From Drosophila miranda (taxonomy: Eukaryota > Arthropoda > Insecta > Diptera > Drosophilidae), in the NCBI RefSeq assembly GCF_003369915.1, contig NW_022881614.1, forward strand, positions 11,119,001-11,183,000: DNA of 64,000 nt. The letters are read 5' to 3'. Shown one piece after another: positions 48,054 through 58,251 of the stretch (position 1 is the stretch's first letter; each line of letters opens with the position of its first letter). Both the position numbers and the translations under genes were made by a program. The notes under the pieces were generated by a model. The model was given only the letters and a program-made list of their open reading frames with translations. It was not told where the DNA came from and ran no database searches.

Positions 48054-48906
48054 TTTTGTTGTTCACACGTGCTGGCTGGCTTCAGAGTTGGCAAACTAGC
48101 TTTTTCGCAAACTACTGTTGGCTGGAAAATATAGCTCTCTATTATGTAAAATAGTTTGGGTAAGGCAGGGGCTTGTCCCTAGTATATAAATATTTTTTTA
48201 TCTTCATTATCTTCTGATACTGAAACTAAACATTTTTGAAGAGTTTTTTTGTTAAGTTCCTTACCTAGTTTAGAGCCAAATCAGAAACCGTCAGAACTAC
48301 CTATGCTCCACCCTTCTTCCACCGCAAACATTTGCCATTCACCACGACCAAGCAACACCAAAGGGCGGAGAAAGTCAACAATTTGAAAAAGATCATGGCA
48401 ACAGTGCCAAGCACCGCATCCACATTGGAGTCATTGGAGATGATGTATCCACTAAGCGGATACAATTGTGGTGGTGTCGAAATTATTTCTTTAAAATGTA
48501 ATTTAAGCACCCAGTAAATACCGTTTAATATCGCAATGAAGTTTTATTTATACAAAGGTGAATTTTACAAAAAGCCATTCCAAGTAGGTGGTTGCCATAA
48601 GTAATTTTTGTAGTAAATGTTCCTAAATATCTGTCGTTTCTTATTCGCTGAGGTTTCCTGATTGCTTTTCTTGACTTGACTTGACTCGACCCTATGCTAG
48701 TATATCTATGTCTATGTCTATGTCTCTATCGCTGTGTCTACCGACGGTCTATATGTTTTGTAGGGTCATATAAATAACCAACAAAGTTTTTTTTAATTCC
48801 TGCGCACTTTCTATAACACCAAGAACCCTTCAACAAGCTACTATGTATTGAATAATTAGATATATGCAGGAGGGGGTAACTATATATATACTCGAATATC
48901 GCCTAT
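48054..48906. other. Intergenic, with an exon-like plus-strand ORF at 48269-48517
   Basis: Contains the WDR89-like promoter side and the eIF3j 3' UTR (minus-strand AATAAA near 48542-48547). An acceptor-like CCTTACCTAG at about 48260-48269 opens a plus-strand frame of about 80 codons with TKQHQRAEKVNNLKKIM and STLESLEMMYPLSGYNCGG, ending at 48517. I do not recognise it and see no partner exon. Confidence 0.3.
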
Positions 48907-50194
48907 TCACATGAAGTCATCGTAATCTTCGGAAAAATCATTGCCATACTTTTTGTAGTCATCAATATCCTGCAAGCAAAAAGGGTAATCAAATTAATGA
49001 CGTTTTCTGTGCCGTCGATTGAGCGTGGACCTACATCGCTCTCTGTGCGAAGCGTGGCCTTCCCCTTGTTCTTGCCGGCGGCTTTCTTGGCAATGGCCTT
49101 TTCCATTTTGAGTTTTTCCGAGTGCAAGATTTCCACGCTCATCTTGACCTTCTTAATGTCAGCGGCGCTCACTTGATAAGGGGAATGGAATTCATGTTAT
49201 CATTTCGTCGATCTGAGGTCTCAGAAAATCAGATCACTCACGGTGTATGCATAGACCGCGCACTAGGTCTTCGACGAATTGTGGGAATTCCGCAGACTCG
49301 CGATACTGGCCGACCTTCCAGCTGAGCGCAGAACCGAACTCCTTGAACTGCTCCTTGGTCTCCGGGTTGAAGGAGTCTAGGCCGTTGCCGTTTGTTTCTG
49401 CACGCGTCACTCCGAATGTGTCCAGGGCGTGGTTCAAATCGGAGTCTTCCTGGATCTTTTGCAACCGCAGCTTCTCGGACAATTTCTCCTCGGGTGTGAG
49501 GCTGGCCAGCCGTTTCGCTTCCTTCTCCTCTTCAAGCCGCTGTTGCCAGGGGAAGAATTTAATTATCTTGTTTAAAATTTAAGATAAACCGAATCTTGCT
49601 TACCGCTTGTTCTTCTAGTTTGGCTTTCAGCGCTTTGCTTGGCTTGGTTTTGACTGGCACATCTGTTATTGTGGGCTTCTCGTTCTCCTCGGCCTTCTTC
49701 TCCTCCTCATCTTCCCAGCTCTCCTACAGCCGCAGAGAGAAACAGTCAAATGGTGAGTAATCAAAAACTGTACACGTGTTCAGGCCACAATGAAAGTGAA
49801 AACTGATTAACAAAAGCCAGAGTGCACGAAAACAAGTTTAAGTTGTTGCTTTCGTTGGCGTTTTTGTTGTTGTTCTGCAGCATATGCTGGAAGATTTGCT
49901 TGTCAAATGATTTACTTGGTATGCACCTTCACATCGTCGTCGTCGTCCTCCCCCTCCCACTTGTTTACGGTGCTTGCTGCATTTTGAAGTATGATTTCAC
50001 TGTCGGCTGTAGATTCTGTGGTGCCACATCATGAGGGAAAGGAAATAAAAGAGAAATATGGACGGTTAGCGTTGCGCGAAGACGTAGATTGGCTAAAAAT
50101 ACGCATCCAAGGTTGGTTGCATGGCAGCGACCACGTTTATTGTCCACCAGCGACGCCCCCGCGTGCCACCCCACTCACCCCAGTCGTCGGCCAT
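48907..50194 (-). CDS. eIF3j: Eukaryotic translation initiation factor 3 subunit J
   Basis: Six exons in phase: 50179-50194, 49927-50006, 49604-49723, 49242-49539, 49035-49171 and 48907-48969, giving 237 aa, the expected size. eIF3j is the loosely bound eIF3 subunit at the 40S decoding centre. Diagnostic parts are the start MADDW, the acidic [31 protein letters not shown], the helical core with [17 protein letters not shown], and the acidic end [20 protein letters not shown]. The second exon's donor (GTGCAT) is weak; the others are normal. A motif 1 element lies about 145 bp upstream. It is the melanogaster gene also called Adam (CG12131). Confidence 0.95.
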
Positions 50195-50336
50195 GGCTGT
50201 ATGTTTGATGTGTGTCCAATTGGCTTTTGTGCTTTTGATGGTATTTTGATGTGTTCCACTAACTACGTCACCGTTCCAGCAGCGCTGCAATTACGGGAAT
50301 TTAACAAATAAATCCAAAATCGAAATCAGCAAAGAT

Positions 50337-50430
50337 CAGTGTGACCGCAGATTTATCGGTAAGATATACGGTCTGACCCTCAGAAATATACCGATTTCGG
50401 TATACCATCGCATTTTTAAAATATACCGTA
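50337..50430 (-). promoter_or_regulatory. eIF3j core promoter: motif 1 with motif 6 copies
   Basis: CGGTCACACTG on the minus strand at 50337-50347, followed by several motif 6-like elements (AAATATACCG, GGTATACC) through 50430. This is the usual Drosophila housekeeping promoter pairing. Confidence 0.65.
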
Positions 50431-51474
50431 AATATACTGACGAATTATTTGTATTCAAGTTCCATCAAATATTCCTCGATTTTGATATTCGGTTTAATAT
50501 TATTCCTTCAATAGGACCCTCAGGCCTAAACACATAATTTTATCCAGTTGATGAATCAATTTTCTGCAATATTGGTTAGGTATAAATACTCATTTTTATT
50601 TGATTGTGTGTAAATAAAACGTAAGTGAAATGGAAAGGGGACTCATGCTGCGGAAAATGATTGCGATGAAAAATACATCCACGAAATAGAGAGCAAATAC
50701 CAATCAAATATACAGTCTCTTTCTTGGCTTTTTCCGCCATTTTTGAAAAACTTAAGGGATTTGATGGCAAAAGATCAGGTTCGATGCTTATCACGAATTG
50801 TTATACGCCCTTTATATTAAATATAATAATAATAATAGGCTATTTGACTTGATTTTTAATCTGCTAGTTTTTGTAGTTACTACTCGTGTTAGTTCCACGA
50901 TAGGCAGAACAGGGCTGAAATATTCTGAAAATATAACCCAACTGAAACCATAACTCAACTTTTTGCCACCACTATGAAACTGAGTTTTGCCCAAAACTAA
51001 ATAACCAAATAAATAAAATAGTATAGGTTATTAGAACGATATTATCAGGTTCAAACTTGTAAAACTTAGTTGTCCTGACAGCAAAACAGCCAGAAACCGT
51101 TGAAAGTAGGCGGTGTCTGCACTGTTTTTCAACACCTAAACTGGCTGCCACATCAGATTCTCGAAAAATGTCAAAAAATTAATAGTGAAGTGAAATAAAC
51201 AATAGGAGAAGCGGCTGTGTGTGTTTCTCTTTATTTCAATGTAGTGGGCCTCCCTTGACTTGACCGCAACGTCAGCACCCGACATCTTCGTTTCCTCTTT
51301 GCCGCAGCATTCGATCCGCCGCTGATAAAAGAATTCTGTGAATAATATACACACACACACATACGGTGAGATAAGTGGAATATCTTTCGACCCAGAACGA
51401 TACAACAATATCCAACGATTCGAAGCCGCAGGAACGTGGCAGCAATTTATAAACAAAACGAAACCGAATTCGTA
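50431..51474. other. Intergenic region and PRA1 5' UTR
   Basis: Divergent spacer between eIF3j and the PRA1 gene. A minus-strand ATG in good context (MAEKAKKETVYLIG, about 50741) is followed by a possible 53-bp GT-AG interval and AATAAA near 50597. This is weak evidence for a micro-transcript. The PRA1 leader probably starts near 51.3 kb. Confidence 0.35.
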
Positions 51475-52175
51475 ATGGCCCAAACAAACGTTAATATGGG
51501 CGGACACATGCAGCTGCCGCAAGAAGGTGGTGGCAGGTTCTCTTTCGATCTGAATAGGTAAGACCCATCCTTTGCATATATGTATATCTTATCGTAGATT
51601 ATAATTTTGTACCCTTTTACGAAGCCTGCCCAAACTCCAAAGCTTGCCGTCTCCACTGGAGCTAATACAGTTGGTCCGCAGCGCAATGCGCCCCTGGTCA
51701 GTCTTCTTCAACATTCACAATTTCAAGACGGCCGTCAGCATGCCGCGTTTGACCAGCCGCGTGAAGCGCAATCTCTCCTATTTCCAAAGCAATTACATAT
51801 TCGTATTTATTGTGCTGATGATCTACTGCCTGTGAGTATCATCTCGTGATCGTAAAAACACTAACTGTGTCCCATTGTTACAGCATTACATCGCCGCTCA
51901 TATTGCTGGTGTTGGCAGGTGCCGCCCTCCTATGCCACAGGGTGCGTTCTCGCAATGTAAACATCACTATGATGGGCACTCAAATGACGCCGCGTCAACA
52001 GCTCATTGCCGTTAACCTAGGGGCGACGCCCTTGCTCTTTCTGGTGGGTGCAGGCGCACTACTATTCTGGACACTGGGGGCCTCCTTTTTTGTCATAGCC
52101 TTTCACGCGATATTCTACAATATCGACGCTATTGTGACGGAGGAAAATGAGGGCTTTCTAGCCGAAGTTGTCTGA
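51475..52175 (+). CDS. Prenylated Rab acceptor 1 (PRA1/Yip3-type) membrane protein
   Basis: Three exons in phase: 51475-51557, 51625-51831 and 51884-52175, 193 aa. PRA1 proteins sit in Golgi and endosomal membranes and bind prenylated Rab GTPases. The protein has a cytosolic N-terminus, then FFNIHNFKTAVSMPRLTSRVKRNLSYFQSNY matching the PRA1 domain entry. Two hydrophobic hairpins follow (YIFVFIVLMIYCL...PLILLVLAGAALL, and LLFLVGAGALLFWTLGASFFVI), then an acidic tail EENEGF. This should be melanogaster CG1418 by position. The acceptor of exon 2 (ACGAAG) is weak; another choice would change a few residues. AATAAA at 52337-52342 ends the transcript. Confidence 0.9.
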
Positions 52176-52336
52176 CCTCCAACCACAACTTGAATCTTGA
52201 TAGAATCTTTCGAAACAGAAGCAAAGAATTTGCCGCAAAGGGGCCTTATTAGTGGATAAACTTCAATATACAATACAAACACGTATTTATAAGGCATTTT
52301 AGTTAAGCTTTCTTAGTCTAACCATCGTAGACTTAC

Positions 52337-52342
52337 AATAAA
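52337..52342 (+). terminator. PRA1 gene polyadenylation signal
   Basis: AATAAA about 160 bases after the stop codon at 52173-52175. Confidence 0.6.
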
Positions 52343-52602
52343 AACCAAACAAACACAGACGATTCGATGATGTTTCATAAGACTATATTCCCGTTTGGCA
52401 AATCAAAAAGATTGAGCGCAATCGCAATAGGAAATTCATTCAAATATATCAAATGATGTCGACAGGGAGAACAGAACTAAAATCGAAGAACATATAAAAA
52501 GAGTGTGTACAACTAAGTGGAATCTTTGAGGTACAGGTAGTTAGAACTAGAACTAGGCTAGGAATGATTTTTGAGTTAGATGTACATAAGTCTTGGTCCT
52601 GT

Positions 52603-55118
52603 CTAGGCGTATGGGGCCCCACTCGCCAGAGTCTCCTGCTCCTCATCGCTGGCCTGCTGGTCGAGCTTCTCGAAGCCGTTGCGGTCCCTGTCCAGCAGTC
52701 CACCCAGCTTGAAGCCCTGGGCCTTCTCCCAGGCATGTCGCCGACTGCGGGCGCCAAAAGGCAGACAACCTGTGAATGTTCAAATCAATGATTTTGGATG
52801 AGTTTCCGGGCATAAAAAGGAGAGGTGCACTTAACTGACCATGCATTAGACGCGCGACACGCTCTTACATGCTCTCTTACGAGTAGTTGTGTGAATTTTG
52901 CACTGAAACAAACCATAAACGAAAACAGAACACACTTAAATTTAGAAAATGTATTGTTGTATATTGCATAAAGGGGTTTGTCTGTTGTGTATACAAAAGA
53001 AAGCACCAAAAAAGGCAACCGATGATTAGCATTCAAATAATTGGGCGGAAGGGAATGTGGCCGGAAATCAACTTAAAATTATATGTATTACAAATTATAA
53101 TTATCAACTAATATATGATAGTAGTAACACAAATACAAATATGCAAATGGATATGCACAATCCGGTTACGAATTAACACCAGTGTATAATAGGACACAAC
53201 TACATATAGGACATTGAGTGAGTGTGATTAACACGATGGATTAGGATACTGAGATTGTTAGCACAGACTCTGGTTGGACGCAGTGAGCTTGCGGTACACC
53301 AGATCGCTCGGCGGAGCAGCGCTGCTGATGGCTTGATTACCTCGTTTTCGCCGCCTGGCCATGAGGAGGGCCAGCGCAAAAGGTGGAGCCGGCAAATATC
53401 AGCATTAACGATGCTACCAGTACGGCCTTGCCACTGGGATGGTGTCTCGTCGTCTGGCTAGCGTCCGCTCCTGCTGCCGGTGCTTCGGCGGGCACACCAC
53501 TAATACTATGGACATCCTTTGTGGCCGACAGTGACATAGGCTTGGCCAGGGATTTGTGCAAGAACTTGCGTATGGGATTCAATTCGGCCACATAGATCTC
53601 ATTACCATCGGCTGTTACTTCCACATCGTGGGGATTCTTAAATTCCAAATTGTTTGGCCCGAATTTGGAGACCAATTGCCTGTTCCGCATGCTCATCACA
53701 AAGCCATGCACTTCGTTATAATGATCCGGATGGAAGCCCAACTCAGCGTTGGGACTATTGACAATGACCAGTTCTCCTGGAAGGGAAAGAAAGGTTTGTA
53801 AACTGCTTTTCTCGGAACCATTATCAAGACGGGCCACGGAGACTAACCTGCTGCCAGGGTATAAGCCATGCTGAACAGTCGATCGCCAATCAGTTGATTG
53901 TGGTACTGGGAGTGGAAGGTGCCGTTGCTCGAGTAGAAACACTGCACCCGTCCGTTCTCCCGGTCGGCGGCACACAGCAGCTCCAACTCTGGGACCAAAG
54001 TCAGGGCATGCGGAATGGCAAAATAGTTCTGTGGAGCCACATCATAGGAGACGCCGGCAAAGGAGTTCTGGCCCCATGTCAGTATCAGCTCGCCCGCCTT
54101 GGAGTACTTGAGGATGCGGGCATTGCAGTAGCCATCCGCCACAAAGAAGTCTCCGTTGTCCAGGATGGCTACTGACGTGGGTTTGCAGAACTTCTTGCCG
54201 GAGCCCGGCTGGAAGGCCACACCAAGCGTCAGCAGTGGCTTGTTGCCAGCGCCGCGTGCTGCAAATTTGAACACCTGGTGCATGGCCACATCCGAAAGCC
54301 AGACATTGTCCTCGGGATCCACAGTCAGGCCGTGTGGCATGTAAAAGCTGCACGAAACAGAATATTTGTTGCAGATTTGTGGATGACAGTAATTCAGAGG
54401 TTACAAGTTTTTGCCCCAATCGTATTGGACGTGGCCGGTTGCAGGCTCCAGAGCCAGAACAGTGCTCTCTCGAATGGGTCCGCGGTACTTCTCCCGATAT
54501 TGATTGCCATTGTCGAAGGTGTCCTGGCTCCAGATGCGGTCCAACCGATGGAAGATTACCACATTGCCGGCCTTGTCGAAGCTCACGGCTGTCACAGCGC
54601 CCAGCTTCACATTGTTCGCTGGCCAGGCATTCTGGTAGATATAGGCTGTCGGAGGATTAGCATGGGATACTCTTTCTGAGTGGAGAATGGAGTGCCACTT
54701 ACTGGTATTTAGTTTGGCTAACTCAGTCTTAACGTCGGGTGTGGCCTGCTTGGAGCGTTGTGGCCAATTAATTTGCGTGGAGCCGGCTCCGGCTCCTTTG
54801 AGGATCTGCTGCAGTCTCTCGTTGTTGTTGATGCTGGCATTGTTGCTGATGTCAATGTTTTGCAGATAACGCGGCGAACTTTGACTCTGCAGAAGGGGTT
54901 TCAGATTAAGCCAGGTATGCAAACTATCAGTATATACATATATGCCACGGGAGCATATGTTACCCTATTTTCCGCTCTCTGGCCAACAGGCGACCCAGCT
55001 TTTCACAGATTTACGGAAACCACAAAGAACTAATTACCACGGAAAGCGTATGTTGTAGGAAGGATGTTGCCAGCAGGAAGATGACGCTCCAGCGTCTGTG
55101 AGGGTTGGTGGAATGCAT
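52603..55118 (-). CDS. Pal1: Peptidyl-alpha-hydroxyglycine alpha-amidating lyase 1
   Basis: Second enzyme of neuropeptide C-terminal amidation: it splits peptidyl-alpha-hydroxyglycine into amidated peptide and glyoxylate in the secretory pathway. Exons: 55038-55118, 54703-54886, 54405-54645, 53848-54347, 53341-53776 and 52603-52744, 527 aa, all in phase. A signal-anchor-like N-terminus (WSVIFLLATSFLQ) is followed by a low-complexity linker and the PAL propeller with NHL-type repeats (FYMPHGLTVDPEDNVWLSDV, PTSVAILDNGDFFVADGYCN, NPHDVEVTADGNEIYVAELN). After the propeller come a hydrophobic helix (KAVLVASLMLIFAG) and a tail GFKLGGLLDRDRNGFEKLDQ resembling the cytosolic routing tail of vertebrate PAM. 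If the last intron is kept, translation stops at 53337-53339 after KTR, giving a 481-aa tail-less form. Confidence 0.93.
52745..53340 (-). other. Last intron of Pal1 (retained form gives a short protein)
   Basis: Donor AG|GTAATC at 53340 and acceptor GCGCCCGCAG at 52745-52754 on the minus strand. The TAA of the retained form lies inside the donor itself. The intron is 596 bp and AT-rich with no other open frame of note. Confidence 0.6.
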
Positions 55119-55295
55119 TGCGTATTAACCAACTAAGTGACTTGTGTGCCAGAGATCAGATCTCGTCTGGTGAGAAGGGGGTTCGCTCTCAGAAACAAAT
55201 ATGCAAATAAAATAATTACAACGCAGACATTATTTTTCTGTTGAATGAGATTCAGCTGTTCGGCAGGCGTTAGGGTATTATTAGTGCGTCTGCTT

Positions 55296-55305
55296 TGGTC
55301 ACACT
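55296..55305 (+). promoter_or_regulatory. Motif 1 element in the Pal1/PDRG1 divergent promoter
   Basis: TGGTCACACT in plus orientation, about 50 bases before the PDRG1-like ATG (55354). The Pal1 ATG is at 55118 on the other strand, so one 235-bp interval serves both genes. Confidence 0.65.
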
Positions 55306-55353
55306 CTCGTGTTTTCGCAGATTTTTGTTTATAAAAACACACAAATAAATAAT

Positions 55354-55793
55354 ATGTCAAATACAGAAGTGGATAAAAGCATCGAGTTAATCTCCAAGAC
55401 GGAGGAGCTGGCCGACAAGATATTGGCTAACAAGCACGAGCTGACGGTTATGGACAAACGGCGCCAAGAGACACGCGAGGCACTGCGCCTCATGGAGAAG
55501 TCGGAGGAGAAGACGGCCTGGATCACCATTGGGAGCATGCTGGTGAAAATGCCGAAGGACAAGGCAGTGGAGCTGCTCAAGAAGGTTATGTAAGACAGAA
55601 ATTCCTTTGGTTATGTATCTAATGCAATGATTGCGCAGACCAGCAGCAGATCGAAAAGGAGATAAATCTGATTTACTCGGAGCAAAAGATTCTGGTAAAC
55701 AAGCATCGAGACCTGGAGTTCAAGTCGCCATTTTCGGGCACCAATATCAAGGCACTGGACCGACATGAATTTAATGCTCTGAAAGCGAAATAA
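55354..55793 (+). CDS. PDRG1-like prefoldin-type subunit
   Basis: Two exons, about 55354-55584 and 55644-55793, roughly 126 aa. Similar in length and pattern to human PDRG1 (133 aa), a small coiled-coil subunit of the R2TP/prefoldin-like chaperone complex. N-terminal helix KTEELADKILANKHELTVMDKRRQ, middle WITIGSMLVKMPKDKAVELL, C-terminal helix QQIEKEINLIYSEQK and end KALDRHEFNALKAK. The splice junction is uncertain: the obvious acceptor (GCGCAG) gives the wrong phase, so I used GTTATG as donor and ACCAG as acceptor, which keeps the frame. AATAAA overlaps the stop codon. Confidence 0.85.
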
Positions 55794-56053
55794 ATTTGGT
55801 ACAGATAGAAACATTTTAAAGTGTTTAAGGTGTGCACTGACAGAAAAAACAAGACCAAACCAAAAAAAAAAACATTCGATTTTGTCGAAAGAGCAGAGCT
55901 CATTATATTCTTTTAACTTGAGTACTGATCTGAATAAAAAAAATTGTCCATTAACAGAAAGATAGGTTCGGAATGTTGGATAAACTATTCGCAATCAACA
56001 TGTTTTTATCTTCTCATAAACTAATACGAGTTTCAGGCTTAAAATTAATAAAA
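55794..56053. other. Short intergenic spacer
   Basis: AT-rich DNA with A-runs after the PDRG1-like gene. No feature is seen before the DINE-like dimer. Confidence 0.4.
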
Positions 56054-57151
56054 AACGAGGTGGAACGTTGTGAGTTGCTGCGGACACCGCAACTCTACAG
56101 TTATACCCGATACTAAGTCAGTATGGCTCTCCTGCGGCAGACGCCGCTAATATTGAACCACACGACAAAGAGTGCGTGCGAGAGAGACAGAAAATCAGTC
56201 TGAGCGTGACGTCGGGCGCTGCGTAGCCACTGAAAATTGATTTCTTGCTTTTGGCTACAAAAATGATCCGATCTGATCCAGATTCAGCAATCTTATAGAT
56301 ATGGTCATTATCTATGATTCTTTGTTTTTAGTTTTCTCGAATGTGCAATATTGTGGATGCAACAGATTTTCGTCTTTTGTGGGGGCGGAAGGGGGTGGGG
56401 CGAAATTCTGAGATATACGTTTTATAGTGAGATCTAACAGAAGTGCGGATACCAAATTTGGTTACTCTAGCCTTAATAGTCTCTGAGATTTGTGGATGCC
56501 CCAGATTTTCGTCCTTTGCGGGGGCGGAAGGGGGTGTGGCGAAATTTGGACACGAAACGGTCAAGGTCCGATATCACAGGAGTGTGGATACCAAATTTGG
56601 TTGCTCTGGCTCTTATAGGTTCTGAGATCCTTGAACTCATATTTTGCAATTGACAAAACCGACCATGAAACCTGTGTGTTAGAGAGAGACAGAGCGAGAA
56701 AGAATGAAATTGTTTTCTTGATTCTGGCTATAATCATTATACGATCTGGTTCAGATTTTGCACTGCAGAAGATATGGTCATCCTCACCGATTCTGCGTTT
56801 TTGGTTTTATCGTATCTTTAAAAATGTGCCACAGATTTTCGTCCTTTGTGGGGGCGGAAGGGGGCGGGGCGAAGTTTTGAAATATTTTTGTAGCAGTGAC
56901 ATATCACAGAAGTCTGGATCCAAAACATCGTTGGTCTAGCTCTTATAGTCTTTGAGCACTAGGCGCTGAAGGGGACGGACGGACGGACGGACAGACGGAC
57001 AGACAGACAGGGCTCAATCGACTCGGCTATTGATGCTGATCTATAATATATATACTTTATGGGGTCGGAAACGATTCTTTCTGGACGTTACACACATCCA
57101 CTTTTACCAAAAATCTAATATACCCTAATACTCATTTTGAGTATCGGGTAT
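56054..57151 (-). mobile_element. INE-1/DINE-like repeat, first unit of a tandem pair
   Basis: About 1,098 bp, inverted relative to 24117-25155. It starts AACGAGGTGGAACGTTG and ends GAGTATCGGGTATAA, immediately continuing into the next unit. Short open frames inside (for example SCPNFATPPSAPAKDE) recur in all copies and are by-products of the repeated AAAGGACGAAAATCTG units. Confidence 0.8.
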
Positions 57152-58251
57152 AACGAGGGGGAACGTTGTGAGTTGCTGCGGACACCGCAACTCTACAGTT
57201 ATACCCGATACTAAGTCAGTATGGCTCTCCTCCGGCAGACGCCGCTAATATTAATCGACACGACAAAGAGTGCGTGCGAGAGAGACAGAAAATCAGTCTG
57301 AGCGTGACGTCGGGCGCTGCGTAGCCAGTGCAAATTGATTTGCTCCTTTTGGCTATAAAAATGATCTGATCTGATCCAGATTCAGCAATCTGATAGGTAT
57401 GGTGGTTATCTATGATTCTGCGTTTTCAGTTTTCTCGAATGTGCAATATTGTGGATGCAACAGATTTTCGTCCTTTGTGGGGGCGGAAGGGGGTGGGGCG
57501 AAATTCTGAGATATACGTTTTATAGTGAGATCTAACAGAAGTGCGGATACCAAATTTGGTTACTCTAGCCTTAATAGTCTCTGAGATTTGTGGATGCCCC
57601 AGATTTTCGTCCTTTGCGGGGGCGGAAGGGGGTGTGGCGAAATTGGGACACGAAACGGTCAAGGTCCGATATCACAGGAGTGTGGATACCAAATTTGGTT
57701 GCTCTGGCTCTTATAGGTTCTGGGATCCTTGAACTCATATTATGCAATTGACAAAACCGACCATGAAACCTGTGTGTTAGAGAGAGACAGAGCGAGAAAG
57801 AATGAAATTGTTTTCTTGATTCTGGCTATAATCATTATACGATCTGGTTCAGATTTTGCACTGCAGAAGATATGGTCATCCTCACCGATTCTGCGTTTTT
57901 GGTTTTATCGTATCTTTAAAAATGTGCCACAGATTTTCGTCCTTTGTGGGGGCGGAAGTGGGCGGGGCGAAGTTTTGAAATATTTTTGTAGCAGTGACAT
58001 ATCACAGAAGTCTGGATCCAAAACATCGTTGGTCTAGCTCTTATAGTCTTTGAGCACTAGGCGCTGAAGGGGACGGACGGAAGGACGGACAGACGGACAG
58101 ACAGACAGGGCTCAATCGACTCGGCTATTGATGCTGATCTATAATATATATACTTTATGGGGTCGGAAACGATTCTTTCTGGACGTTGCACCCAGTCATT
58201 TTTACCACAAATCTAATATACCCCAATACTCATTTTGAGTATCGGGTATAA
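57152..58251 (-). mobile_element. INE-1/DINE-like repeat, second unit of a tandem pair
   Basis: Direct repeat of 56054-57151 at an offset of 1,098 bp, differing by scattered substitutions. There is no spacer between the units. Confidence 0.8.

Noticed and set aside
56328..58037. Repeated ORFs of 60-102 codons in the DINE-like units
   Set aside because: The same frames recur in all copies because the DNA repeats. There is no start conservation and no protein family.
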